From NCBI GenBank assembly GCA_027924585.1, contig BSBM01000140.1, positions 5,720,001 to 5,784,000 of the forward strand: DNA of 64,000 nt, in the 5' to 3' direction. Below the pieces are notes generated by a model, which was not told where the DNA came from, searched no databases, and worked only from the letters and a program-made list of their open reading frames with translations. Numbering within the stretch: position 1 is the stretch's first letter; every line of letters begins with the position of its first letter. Below are positions 12,004-23,135 of this stretch, piece by piece. The position numbers were made by a program, and so were the translations under genes. The DNA comes from Larix kaempferi. Lineage: Eukaryota; Streptophyta; Pinopsida; Pinales; Pinaceae.

Positions 12004-14207
12004 GTGAGGGTAGGAGATCATCGTATGGCCGATAGACATCATAGGTTCTGACTTTTTACAGAGTAAAAAGCATGATGATGGTGGATAATAGAAACTGTCT
12101 TGGAGAATGGAACAAGTGCTTTGCACTAACTGCAAGGGACATAACTACAAATACAACTCCTCAATAATGGATGAGGTACATATAGTCTTAAATATATGGA
12201 CAAGGAGGGCATACCCATGCTCGCATCAATGTCTCAAGATATACAAATAATAGTGAGTCCTAAAGGGGACCTAAAATATACATGAAAAACTACCATGTAC
12301 ATCATAATGGTCCAAAGGGGACTCAAATATGGAATGTAATTATGGTCCAACCATGGCGGATCTGAAAAAATGAAACTAGAAACAATGGAATTCATCCTAA
12401 ACGTGGTATCAGAAGAATTGATGCTATACTGGATCTAAAGGGAGCCAACGGTAAGATGGACTCAATGCCTGAGAGTCAAAATCTTGGAGGTACACTAGAA
12501 TGCATCTAAACTACACACTCTAGGAATCATATAACTCATGGGATTCCAAACACTGTCCCCGACGCAACCCAGATTTCCATAGGAAAAAACTAGAGGAGTT
12601 CCAAAGGACCAACACCATGTATGAATCTAAATGATGTGATGATCGAGCTGAAGTCAAGCACATGAGAAACAACCATGTAAGGGGCACTAAGGACTCCCCT
12701 CATATGTTCATAGGAACTCACCATTGATGGTGATGAGGCCAAGGTATAGGGTCCTCTAACTTTATCCTCTGGAATAGATGTGATGGTGTCAATAGAATGA
12801 GACGTACAACTACCAATGAAATAAGGTTTCCTTGATAGAAGAATGAGGGATACAACCAAGATATGATTGGATTGGACATGGGACTGAGACACTGTTAGGG
12901 GATACGAGGGTTGCTAATTAATGAGACCCAAACTTCCTTTGTTTAGAGTATTACGATAGGGCTAACTAGGTAGCATATGAAAGTAATCTCAGGGGGAGAG
13001 GATCATAGCTTAGTCGATCAGGTATTATGACTGCAATGGGGTATACTTAGAGGGGGGAAACTGAGAGGTGATATAATTAGGACTTCAAGGATGACACATC
13101 GCAAAATAATCTGAACAAATGCGACCATACTAGGGAATGTTTCCATAATATGGGACTATATGTGATCTGCAGGGGTCTCGAGAAGCACCATTTGGGCCAT
13201 CTTGTTGGTTTAATGACATCAAATAAGGGATGGAAGTGTGCTCGAGATGGTACCATCGTGTGGATTTTGACGAGCCCAAGACGGTGGATGCTCGTTGGTG
13301 ATTTCAATTTTAGAGAGTCTGAAAAAAGGAAAAAGACTCTGGGGGTGTTCTTTTTCATAGGTTAGTCCCCAAAGTCTGAAAAAGCATAAAAGTATGCAAT
13401 GGAGAAATCTTCTAGCCGAAGGGACTAGAGTATTCCTTTTTCATAATTAGTCTATCGGCCTGGAAAAGGGGTAAACTTATATTGGATAGAAGCCATTTCA
13501 AATATTTTAACGAGCATGAAAGGAATCAAGATTGTTGGGCGATATTCTCATTATTTAAGGATCTTAAAAGAAACTCCATGTCGGGAGTCTGTTTATAGGG
13601 ATTGGCCAATGAGTGACAATGTGAATAAATGCATGCAGCTCCATTTATGGATGTCAAACTACGAGGACTGCCAATCCTATGGGGATATGAATGGCATGGG
13701 GGCCAAATGAAAGGGGAACTAAAATGGTCACCCATGTAAGGTAGGATTTACTACTGAGTAAGAGCAAAACTTGATCAATGCATCAAATACTTTGTGGGAG
13801 AAGATGACCTATATGCCAATTAAGAGATTATACATGTAGGGATCAGTTTTCAACTGAAACAAGTGGATTTCAACTTAACTTAGACCTGTACACATGGAAA
13901 TGATATCGAATCGTAAAATGCGCTTCTGGAAATCAAACCAAATATACAAGTGAAATGTGACCTCAGGAAATGGTCGAGATCATACATGTGCAGAAGTGAG
14001 TAGGGTTAATGACCTTCCCTCATGCTATGTGCATGGGGTTTGTGATGGTGGATCACAAATGTGTTTGGTTGAGCGATGGCCTCACCATGGATAATTTTAA
14101 GAACCCCCCTTAAATTTTTATTTATAATAAATGGGTGAATCCCCAAGCTACATGGGAAAGTGTGAAGGCTACTTTATCAATAATATAATATGTATTTATA
14201 TTTTTTT
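12004..14207 (-). mobile_element. Unrecognised internal part of element H
   Basis: Sequence to the right of the H polypurine tract should be the 3' internal region of H. I see no RT, RNase H or integrase motif on the minus strand; the longest minus-strand frames (12590-12892, 13077-13358) match nothing I know. A plus-strand frame at 13150-13365 includes a WMLVGDFNF string, but nothing else of an endonuclease. The right limit and the 5' LTR of H were not found, so the extent is a guess. Confidence 0.3.
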
Positions 14208-14395
14208 GGCAAATATTTCACGAAATTATAGAATATTGTGAAATCTCGACGAATCTTTCCTAGAATTATAAAATATTATAAAATCATGGAGAATATTTCA
14301 CGTTATTATAAAACCTTGTTAAATCCTTGGTGAATCTTTTGCATAAGTATAAAATCTTGGCGAATCTTTCTCATAACTATAAAAACTTTTAAAGT
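14208..14395. repeat. 41-bp tandem repeat, about 4.5 copies
   Basis: Units begin near 14208, 14249, 14290, 14331 and 14362, each with GAATATTTCAC or GAATCTTTC, a TTATAAAAT string and an AATC.TGG end. Spacings are about 41, 41, 41 and 31 bp. The array ends against an AAAGTGTTAACA string (14392-14402) that resembles the end of an E-type LTR, but no LTR body is visible. Confidence 0.65.
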
Positions 14396-14402
14396 GTTAA
14401 CA

Positions 14403-16290
14403 AATTGATTAAAATTTGACTTAATAATTTTTTCTAGATGATTTTGTATTCACTTTGGATTTTCCACATACTCTTGCACTCGAACACCTTGTAAACAAAA
14501 TCCAATCTAATCTGTTGACTTTACTCATTAAAACTACTTTTATGCTATTAAGTTCAATCCTCTTTAGAGATAAAAGTAGATATGATTTTATAAACATTTG
14601 CAATATAAAAGTGAGTACCTCAATGTGTGAAACTCATTTATCTTACTATACTTGGTATACAATCAATTTTCATTAATTATGTGGGACTTAACCATCCCCC
14701 TCAGTAAAAAAATATAGCTACAAAAAAACTAGTTTTTTTAAGCACTACCTAAAATAGCAGGCTTGACAATCTCTACCACAATGCTCTGCATTATCATATT
14801 CTTAGCATGGATCTTCCCATTTGCATATAGTTCAATTTGAGGAATTTTAGTTGTAGTATAGATATTATAAAGTTAATTAAATGTCTAAATATATTTACGA
14901 TGTTAAGATTTTGAAGATAGAAGAAATGTTACTGTGTATTGACATAAATTCAAATTTTTAAACTTAAGAGACAACCACAATGTATGCTAGTGCTATAGTT
15001 TAACCATTAACCACGTTCATCATTGTTAACTAAAATTTAATTTTTAAGATCAAGGTGGAGCTTCAATAGTCAATTGGGTGTAGCTAGAGTGGAAAAAATG
15101 GAAGTTTGTTTCATCTCCAACCTAGTCTTCAACCCATTTGTTTCCTCCCTTAGACCTTCAAACCTGAAAAATCATGTTAGCAAAGGATAACCCATACTAT
15201 TCATATCCTTACCATCACAAAACAATGGTCAAATTCACTTCAAAGAACATGATTGCTCATATAAATAAATATAAACTCAAATGGCATAAGAGAGAACTAT
15301 TTTTCATCAACACAAAGTAAAGAATGAACACAAAAATATAGGAATCAGTTGTTCCCCTTAATCTTTTGAATGAATTTGATCAATAAGTGTTTCCTACTAC
15401 TTGAAATTTTCTTTGAAGTCACACAAGTTATCTAATCAATCTTCAAAAAATGCATACATTGAAGCCTTGAGCTTGGACTTTAACTTATGATTCAAAATTT
15501 ATCTATCTGATATGATGTTGTTTCATTTGTTGTTAATTCTCTTGGCACTAGAATGAGGATGATCACATTGTGATATGATAGGTTATGTTTTAAATTTGAG
15601 GTATGTTTCAAGTTGATTAAAATGAAGAATAAATGTTATTTTAAAACTTCAAAAGTTTATGTATACTTTCAAATTTTCTAAAATTTGACTAAAGCATGTT
15701 TTTGTATCTAAGAGATTCTATTTTCTCATATTTAACTATATTAAAAAAATGTGCTCACTCTTACTACCATGATACAAGTTATGAATTTGAATCAGACACT
15801 ATAATATCTCAAAGTAACTCATACATTGTACATTGAAATTAAGTATACATAATAAAGCTCCATAAGAAATCATAATTATTTGACTTGTCAAATTTTCCAA
15901 TGAAACAAGTGAATGAGACACTCTACAATGAAATTAAGTGTACATAATACAAGTCACAAAGAAGATCAAGGTTGTTTTGAGCTAATAATTTTTTCAAGGG
16001 AGGGGATGGATGAAGCACTATAGTCTTCAAGTTTGCACTATAATAGAACATGTGAATGAGGCACTATAATATTCAAGTTTGTTATTGCAACAAAAATAAT
16101 TACAATTACTCATGTTTTTATATAGATATTACAAAATACTATCATGTTTTAGATGCATAAATTTATTATTGGGATAGAAAGAACTACAATTACTCATCTT
16201 TTCTAGAGAGATTAAAAGATTTAGATGTCAAATACTTGTTGCATTTTGAGAAAGGAAGTGTTCTAAAATCCAAGCATAGATTTTCTTATC
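14403..16290. other. AT-rich DNA without a recognised gene
   Basis: No motif-bearing frame. Minor direct repeats occur: an AATGAAATTAAGTATACATAATA-type string at about 15834 and again near 15929, and an ACAATTACTCAT string near 16095 and 16172. These look like old local duplications. Confidence 0.5.
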
Positions 16291-16299
16291 TACTACTAT

Positions 16300-16460
16300 A
16301 GATCTATCTTAATTCCACATCTACCAAGATTTGTGAGGGATCAAATTTCTTAAAGTGCAAAAATTTCCTCAAATTTTGCATTTAAGTTTTTACTTCAAGG
16401 GATTTGATCCCTCTTAGCACTCGGTAGATATGGAGTTAAGATGGATCTATACTAATTATT
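16300..16460. mobile_element. Small foldback (MITE-like) element
   Basis: A long imperfect hairpin. The left arm (about 16300-16372) has TAGATCTATCTTAATTCCACA, then TCTACC and GAGGGATCAAAT. The right arm (about 16378-16458) holds the reverse complement with few changes: ATTTGATCCCTC, GGTAGATATGGAG and TTAAGATGGATCTA. The two arms meet at AAATTTCCTCAAATTT. No transposase; TSD not determined. It lies in what would be the far upstream region of the XTH gene. Confidence 0.65.
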
Positions 16461-17292
16461 TTAGTTTTAAATAATTGAAATATATATCTCTTTAGTTTTA
16501 AATTTTAAGTTAGAGTTGACATGGTCAAATTTTCATATAGATTATAATTAATGGCTTATTCGTTCCTTTCTATCAAATGTTTCTATCAATGACAACCTTG
16601 AAATCATGAACAGATTGTTCAGGGTTGGCTACAACTAATCCAGCTGTTCATGACCTGCTTAGTCAACATGTTATTGAAAATGGTAGTCGACTCATTGGCC
16701 TGCAGTCCTTTGCACCTAGCTTCTAAGTCTACATAGAAACATCAAATTGAATTCAATTGGCGCGTGGAATACTGAATTTCTGCAGTCCTATCAAATGTTC
16801 ATGGCACTCTAACGTTTTAACTTCAACTTGCCTCATAATCATCCATCAAGTTGAGTGAGTAGATATTCATTTTAACAAAACATTCATTCATGCAGCAACC
16901 TCTACAGGTATTGGGTAGCTGCTGGCTTCTTTGTTGAATAGTCATTGATTTTTAATTAAATTAATTTCATAATTCTCGTGAAATCCGATTTAAAAAATAT
17001 TATACTTTGGATGGAATCTGTCAAATCACCATGGCTAATATATCATCAAAATAGGTAAAAAAAAAATTATTAATAAGACCACTACACTCCAATAATTATA
17101 TATAAAAATATTTTGTTTTATAAAACGGAAAATGATGTTCAAATAGCTTATTAGAATTAACTCACAAACTAGGCATATATTATTTAAATGTTTTAAATGG
17201 AGTGCTGGGACAGCCAAGAAAGGAAGCCACCTAATGGATCCATCGCATGAGCCATGACCCACTGCCCCTCTTCCCTGTCAGGTTTCCATGCC

Positions 17293-17299
17293 TATAAAT
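17293..17299 (+). promoter_or_regulatory. TATA box of the XTH gene relic
   Basis: CCTATAAATTC lies 84 bp before the presumed XTH start codon at 17377, and the interval has no ATG problem apart from a short leader. The placing is typical of a plant Pol II promoter. Confidence 0.5.
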
Positions 17300-17376
17300 T
17301 CAGTGCCTCCTTGTTATTTCTTCATCGACATCCTTATTTGAACTTTCTTACATTCAAACAGTTTTGATAAACATAC

Positions 17377-18050
17377 ATGTTGAGAATGGAAATCGAAGTT
17401 TACGAAAAAAGGAATATTTGCATGTACTGGTGGTTTATTAGTATTATTGTAATGTTGTGAAACCTAGAAGTGGGCTCTCAATGTGCACCCTTCAACGATT
17501 TATTCTACCCCAATTGGGCTGCTGACCATGTTATGTCCAAGGTGGATTTGTTGTAGCTCAAGATTGATTGCACTTCTCATATTTATTTATTTTTCTTTTT
17601 CTTCCTAATTTCCCCACTTCTGCTTATGTCACTTGATCATGTAATTAAGTCTCAATAATATCGTTTATGTTGTATAATATGAAGATGCAGGATTTGCTTT
17701 GAAGAGCACATACTTGTTAGAAAAAACAAATGTGTAGATCAAGCTTGTTCCTGGGGACTTTGTTGGCACCCTTCATTCTATTTCACTGCCAAATAATACA
17801 CAATTTTTGTCATGAGGATAAATTGCAATGCCATGCTTTGAACTTGCAATTGTTAATACTTGTTTGTATTTGTTGATATTGCATATGTCTTCCCAAGATG
17901 ATCAGCATGATGAATTCGACTATGAATTCTTGGGGAACACTTCAAGAGAAACTTACGTTGTGCAAACCAATGTATATGCAAAATGGGAGCCACGTATTTT
18001 TCTATGGTTCGACCCAACTGTGAACTTCTATTCCTACTGCTTTATATGAG
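17377..18050 (+). pseudogene. XTH pseudogene, 5' part (exons 1-3)
   Basis: Xyloglucan endotransglucosylase/hydrolases (GH16) cut and rejoin cell-wall xyloglucan. Exon 1 (17377-17576) has a hydrophobic signal-like segment, then CAPFNDLFYPNWAADHVM, the mature N-terminus of the family. Exon 2 starts at 17691 after an AG (GFALKSTYLLEKTNV, IKLVPGDF). Exon 3 (about 17883-18050) carries the catalytic motif DEFDYEFLGN with its nucleophile Glu, followed by the usual N-glycosylation site NTS and LWFDPTVNFYSY. In-frame stops occur in exon 1 (two) and exon 2, and the donor after exon 1 is lost, so it was dead or dying by itself. A Copia element interrupts it at 18128. Orientation opposite to that Copia. 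Confidence 0.85.
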
Positions 18051-18127
18051 ATTGTTGGAAAGTTGTGTGGGTATATGTGATCATAGGACAATTATTGTGC
18101 CCACTTAGTTAGTGAATTACAATATTT

Positions 18128-18336
18128 CGTTAAAGTTTGCAAAGACACAAAACAAAAGAGAAAACACAAAGGGCATATTGATTGTCTTCTCATTATTAAA
18201 CTGACATATATATATAGTATTATATAGGACCAAAACCACCAGATAATACTATGGGTAATTAGATACCATGGGACATCTAATGTTCTAACTCAACTAACTT
18301 AACCAACAAAGACACATGAGATTGCAACTCTTAACA
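18128..18336 (-). repeat. 3' LTR of Copia in XTH
   Basis: 209 bp, left copy. It contains an AT-rich TATATATATAGTATTATATAGG segment that probably holds the promoter TATA on the minus strand. It pairs with 22772-22969. Confidence 0.9.
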
Positions 18337-18346
18337 CACCCCCTTA
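18337..18346 (-). other. Polypurine tract of Copia in XTH
   Basis: Minus strand TTAAGGGGGTG directly precedes the 3' LTR start TGTTAAGAG. This is the usual plus-strand primer site. Confidence 0.75.
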
Positions 18347-18356
18347 ATCTCAAGTG

Positions 18357-18845
18357 GATGGTGTGGTTAATACTATCAATGTCTAAGTGTTGCCTCTAAA
18401 AGTCAAATTCAAATGTACCCAAAGGTTTGGTAAACATATCAGCTAATTGATCCTTAGAGCCACAAAACATCAAACTAATCTCTCCATTATTGACTAACTC
18501 ACGTATAAGGTGGTAGTGAGTGTCAATGTGCTTACTCTTCCTATGAAATACATTATGTTCAGATAACTATATGGCAAAACTATTGTCGCAATAGATAGTT
18601 GTTGGTTCTTTTTCTGTATGTCCCATGTCCTTCAAGAGTCTTCTGAGGCAAACTGCATGGCATGCTGCTGTAGTTGCTGCAATATATTCTGCTTCTGTTG
18701 AAGACATGCTCACAATGGGTTGTTTCTAAGAATCCCAAGAAATAAGATTGGTACCAAAATGAAAAGCATAACCAGATGTGCTTTTCCTACCATCAATACT
18801 ACCTGCAAAATCACTGTCTGTGTACCCTGTGAGAGTACAGTACTA
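18357..18845 (-). pseudogene. Copia RNase H domain, degenerate
   Basis: Minus-strand reading shows DSDFAGSIDGRKSTSGYAF, SMSSTEAEYIAATTAAC with the catalytic Glu, IYCDNSFAI, HRKSKHIDTHYH and KDQLADMFTKPL. These are the Copia RNase H landmarks in order. At least two in-frame stops are present (after ISWDS and after CDNSFAI). It lies last in the polyprotein, next to the polypurine tract. Confidence 0.8.
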
Positions 18846-18989
18846 TGGATGAGTGTACCAAAGTCCATAATCAATTGTACCTGCAACATATCTCAGAATT
18901 CTTTTTCCAACTTTCTAGTGAGAGTCTTTGGGAGACTCCATGAATCTAGAAATAAGGCTGATAGCATACATCAAATCAGGTCTAGTGAC

Positions 18990-19850
18990 AGTCAAATACA
19001 TTAAGCTGCCTACTAATTGTTTGTAAATTGTAGATTTACTGTTGGTCCTTCATCATTCTTGTTAATTTGGTTCTTGTTGCAATGGGGGTTTCTATTGGTT
19101 TACATTTATCCATTTTGAATCTCTGCAGAATGTCAATAGCATACTTATGCTAATAGATGAAGATCCCACTTTCACTTTGATCAACTTCGAGACCAAGGAA
19201 AAACTTCATAAGACCAAGATAAATCATCTCAAACTCCTTTTTCATGACTGTCTTAAACTCTTCTAGCATCAAATTTCCAGTATAGATCATATCATCAACA
19301 TAAAGACAAACAAGTAGAATGTTACCTTGCTGATATGTTTTGACATATAGAGTAGGTTCATTATTGCTTCTATCGAACCCATTGTTGATGAGATAAGATT
19401 CAATTCTATTGTACCAAGCTCATGGAGCTTGTTTGAGACCATACAAGGCCTTTTTCAGCTTACATACCTTGTATTCTTATCCTTTGATAGCATAACCAGG
19501 TGGCTGATCTACATACACTTCTTCTTCAAGTATGCCATTCAAAAAGGAATATTTTACATCCATTTGGTAAATAGGCCACTGGTTTTGAGCTACTATTGCA
19601 AGTACAGCTCTGATGGTGTCCATCCTTGCTACTAGAGCAAAGGTTTCATCATAGTCTACAACATATTACTCATCAAAACCTCTTGCAACAATCCTTGATT
19701 TGTATTTTTCTATCTCTGATTTTTCATTCAACTTGGTCTTATAGACCCATTTTACACCAATACAACGTTCATCTGATGGGAGATCAACTAGATCCCAATT
19801 CTGATTCCTCTCAATATAATCATTCTCTTCATTCATTGCTTGGATCAACT
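18990..19850 (-). pseudogene. Copia reverse transcriptase, degenerate
   Basis: The open stretch 19666-19848 holds the RT start: W.LVDLP, GVKWVYKTKLN, KYKSRIVARGF. The catalytic box YVDDM with LVCL before it is read from about 19275-19305, followed by LGLEVDQSESGIFIYQHKYAIDIL. Frameshifts split the domain and a stop follows the VARGF block. It would copy the element RNA into DNA. Confidence 0.8.
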
Positions 19851-20109
19851 ATGGATCTTTTGCTACTTCTTAAAAACATGTTGGCTGACATGAAAATAGA
19901 GCATACTGTAGCTACTCATCATTGACAGGAGTTTGTTCATATAAATCCCTTAAGATTATGGTTCGTTGGTTCTGTGGTGGACTATCTGTTGGTGTCCCTT
20001 CTTTCTATTGCTATTGTTGTTGTACCTCAAGTCTGGGCATTCTGAGTGGTTCTGGTGGTACTGGACCGTCTGTTTGCTGAATGTCTGTTGTATCACTCCA
20101 ACATTTATC

Positions 20110-20901
20110 TTAAATAAATTTGACATTTCTTCTCACCACTACTTTCTTGGTGATAGGATTATACAGTTTATAGGCATTATGTTGTTCACTATAGCCTGTG
20201 AAAATACACCTTTCACCCTTCTTGTCTAGCTTCTTCCTTAACTCATCCAGTATGTGTGAGAATGAAACACATCCAAATAACTTGATATGTGAGACACTAA
20301 TACGAGTGCCACTCCATTCTTCTTCACGTATCTTGTCTTTGACACTTACCGTGGGAGACTTGTTCAGTAGATATACTAAACATGCAACAGCTTCTACCAA
20401 ATATTCATCGAATAACTTCTTGTATGACAACATACTTCGGGCCATGTTCATGATGGTCCGATTCTTCCATTTTGCAACTCCATTCTGCTGTGGAGTGTAT
20501 CTGGTGGTGTATTGGTGCTGGATTCCATGTTTCTTACAGAACTTTGAAAATTCATGAGAGACATACTCACCTCCACCGTTTGATCTGAGTATTCTGATTG
20601 GTTTACCTGACTGATTTTCAGTCAATGCTTTGAACTCTTTGAATTTGGAGAAGACATCTGAGTTATTTCTGAGAAAGTAGATCCAGAATTTCCTGCTATA
20701 ATCATCAATAAATGTTAGGAAATACAGACTACCTCCTATAGACTGGGTTTGCATGGGTCCACATAGGTCTGTGTGAACTATTTCAAGGTGTTCTTTGGCT
20801 CTATATGTGGAAGTGGGGAAGTTGTCCCTTTGGTGTTTCCCTAAAATATAGTCTTCACAAGAACTTGACTGTTCATTCATGAATGGTAATCCTTTGACCA
20901 T
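20110..20901 (-). pseudogene. Copia integrase core with lost catalytic residues
   Basis: 263 uninterrupted codons. The order is HTDLCGPM with the first Asp, then FIDDYSRKFW, then RSNGGGEY where the second catalytic Asp has become Asn, then TPQQNGVAKWKNRT where the third residue Glu (normally NGVAERKN) has become Lys. So only one of the three D-D-E residues remains, although the frame is open. A C-terminal part with LFGCVSFSHI, GERCIFTGYS and YKLYNP matches the usual Copia region. Just upstream (20901-21000) is the LW..R.GHL pre-integrase segment. Confidence 0.9.
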
Positions 20902-20964
20902 GGATTATTTTTGCAGATGATAGAGACTCTGAAAGGGTAGATGACCATACCTACAATTCCACAA

Positions 20965-21423
20965 CTAGGTTTCTTCCTGACTAGAGAAAATATGAGAATA
21001 TGACTGTGACAGGATAGCACTACTTAGGATGAGTGGGAAAATTCTATTATTGGTCATTTCTACTTTGGCTAGGAGTCTTCTACTAGGGGCTTTATCATAG
21101 CTAGCACAGTAGGAATCAATGAACCTAACACCATACTTATTCTGAATCAGTTGACCCACACTGATAAGATTGACCTTGGGATTTGGAACATAGAATACAT
21201 CATTTATGTACTTCTTTTCATTCTGTTTGGTAAGTATAGGTACAATACCTTTTCCTTGAGTGGGAACATGATAGTGATCACCAAGTTTGATATTTGAATT
21301 AATAGATGGATCTAGATCAGAGAATACTGATTTGTTACCTGTCATATGATTACTGCATCGATCGTCTAACAACCATACATTGGATTGATGTTCTTCTTCA
21401 GTCGCTTGGTATGACAGAAACAT
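20965..21423 (-). pseudogene. Copia protease region
   Basis: 152 codons with WLLDDRCSNHMTG, the family protease motif; the normal active site DSG here reads DDR. KLGDHYHVPTQGKG, VFYVPNPKVNLISVGQL follow as expected. The protease would release gag and pol proteins; with the active-site Ser-Gly replaced it is very unlikely to work. Confidence 0.85.
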
Positions 21424-21486
21424 AACTTCTGACGAATGTTCTTCAACATTGGAGACATTTCCTATGCCATTTTTCTGATCTGCTTC

Positions 21487-21540
21487 CTTCTTTATGTAGT
21501 CACGTTCATAGTGGCCATATTTCTTGCAGTAGTTACAATG
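21487..21540 (-). pseudogene. Copia gag zinc knuckle
   Basis: Minus strand CNYCKKYGHYERDY: the CX2CX4HX4C knuckle with the last Cys replaced by Tyr. It lies between gag and protease, where it would bind element RNA. Confidence 0.75.
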
Positions 21541-21753
21541 GACATTGGACCTATTAGTCCATCTCTTTCCTCCTCTTCCTCTGTGGTTCTGAGAGTTATG
21601 ACTGTGCTCACAATGATCTGTGTGTTCATGGGCAGTTCTATCCTCTGTGGAATTAGAACTCCTTCCTATTATGCCTCGGCCTATGCCTCCTCTACCTCGA
21701 CCTCTATTGAAAGAAGTATGAGTGTTGAATGCATGTGATAGAGACTCTTCTTC

Positions 21754-22366
21754 CTAGCTGAGTCTAGCTTTGTGAGACAAAAGGGAACATGTTAACTCTT
21801 CTAGGGTAAACTTCAACAGATCCTTAGATTCTTCTATGGCAGTAACTACCATAGATAATTTCTTAGTGAGACATCTAAGTACCTTTTCAACAAAATCCTT
21901 CTGCGAATTCTCCATAGGTTTGGAATTGTGTGACAATCCTTGAAACCCTAGTCATGAACTGATCGACAGTCTCAGTTTCCTTCATCTTAAGACTTTCAAA
22001 CTGGAGTCGAAGGGTTTGGATTCTTACCGTTTTGACTATGTTTTTACCTTTGTATTGAGGCTGGAGGAGATTCCATCCTTGATGTGCAGTCATAACTCAA
22101 GCGATCCATGGGAAAATGGACTCCTTAATGCAACTTTGGATCAACCACTTCGCAGTGAGATTTCGATCTCCACTTTCCTCGAGTGCATTCTTATTGGCAT
22201 TAGACATCGCAGCAACAACAACTTCCATCGGTTCCATGAACTCTTATTCAACCATATACCGACACTTGTTGAGCTGTAGAAAGGTCTGCATCTTGATAGA
22301 CCAGAATTCATAATTATTGCCGGTCAACATTGGTCCAAAGATCAGCTTCATGTTCAGACATGCCAT
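21754..22366 (-). pseudogene. Copia gag (UBN2-like), broken
   Basis: Minus strand starting near 22366: LTGNNYEFWSIKMQTFL (family pattern LTG.NY..W...M...L), AKWLIQSCIKESIFPWIA, then in the next frame LRLQFESLKMKETETVDQFMTRVSRIV and finally KVLRCLTKKLSMVVTAIEESKDL. These are the landmarks of a Copia capsid protein. Stops and one frame change split it into pieces. Confidence 0.8.
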
Positions 22367-22759
22367 GTCGTATCACGATCTTGAAACAGAGTGGTGCAAA
22401 ATTTTAGTGAACAAAGTGCGACTCAGGGATGCGCTGGGCATCCGGGAAAAAAATTCTTAAAATGAATAAGGGATGGCGCACTTTTCCTTCTCTGCAAGTG
22501 AGCCAGCCAATGTGCGCCAAAGTTAGAAGGTGGCGCAGTTCTCCTTTAGTAAGGGTGTGTCAATGTCTCTTCAGTGGTCGGATCGTGGTGCAAGTGTCTC
22601 TACAGCTAGGTGCGATGGTGTCGTGAAGAAAAAATAAAAAAAATGTTGCAGACCGAATGATCTGTCTCCATCCTGTACTACAACTTTCATTCGTGTGTGT
22701 TCTCTCCATCTTCTGAAGAGGCTCACCCCCCAAAAAATAGTTTATGGATCAGGCCATCA

Positions 22760-22771
22760 ACTATGATACCA
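22760..22771 (-). other. Primer-binding site of Copia in XTH (initiator tRNA-Met)
   Basis: Minus strand TGGTATCATAGT directly after the 5' LTR. The plant initiator tRNA-Met complement is TGGTATCAGAGC, so two bases differ. The untranslated leader 22370-22759 follows. Confidence 0.8.
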
Positions 22772-22969
22772 TGTTAAAGTTTGCAAAGACACAGAACAAG
22801 AGCAAAAACACAAAGGGCATATTGATTTCCTTCTCATTATTAGACTCATATATATATAGTATTATATAGGACCAAAACCACTGGTTAATACTATGGTCGA
22901 GTGAATACCATGGGACATCTAATTTCCTAACTTAACCAACAAAGACACATGAGATTACAACTCTTAACA
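22772..22969 (-). repeat. 5' LTR of Copia in XTH
   Basis: 198 bp, right copy, TGTTAAAGTTTGC to CTCTTAACA on the plus strand. The element promoter would lie here, directed leftwards. Confidence 0.9.
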
Positions 22970-22999
22970 TATTTGATGAACGTTGTGTTTTCTGTTGTA

Positions 23000-23135
23000 A
23001 TTGTTTGATTGACGGAAGCAGTTTCTTTGTGGACGATGTGCCCATATGGGTATTTTCCAAAAATGAGAAGAGGGGAGTCCCATATCCTCAAACCCACCCG
23101 ATGGGAATCTTCTCATCAATATGGAACAAAACTGA
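23000..23135 (+). pseudogene. XTH pseudogene, 3' part
   Basis: Directly right of the Copia insertion the XTH homology resumes: SFFVDDVPIWVF, NEKRGVPYPQTHPMGIFSSIWN, the strand after the catalytic motif in this family. The frame continues to 23289 but the family match stops after SIWN; the expected DDWAT..G..KTDW segment and the C-terminal Cys-containing XET extension are not recognisable. A further open frame to 23511 shows no clear XTH match. The two halves were one gene before the Copia inserted, since the 5-bp duplication TATTT flanks it exactly. Confidence 0.8.

Larger units (their letters stand above)
18128..22969 (-). mobile_element. Complete Copia (Ty1) retrotransposon inside XTH
   Basis: 4842 bp on the minus strand. 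LTRs at 18128-18336 and 22772-22969 share ends (TGTTAAAG and CTCTTAACA on the plus strand; the left copy starts CG by mutation). TSD TATTT lies at 18123-18127 and 22970-22974. The internal order on the minus strand is PBS, leader, gag, zinc knuckle, protease, integrase, RT, RNase H, polypurine tract: the Ty1/copia order with integrase before RT. LTRs are roughly 90% alike with one indel of about 11 bp, so the insertion is old. Stops, frameshifts and lost catalytic residues make it inactive. Confidence 0.95.

Noticed and set aside
13150-13365. WMLVGDFNF in a plus-strand frame, like a LINE endonuclease motif
   Set aside because: The residues around it do not follow the endonuclease pattern and no RT follows on the plus strand.
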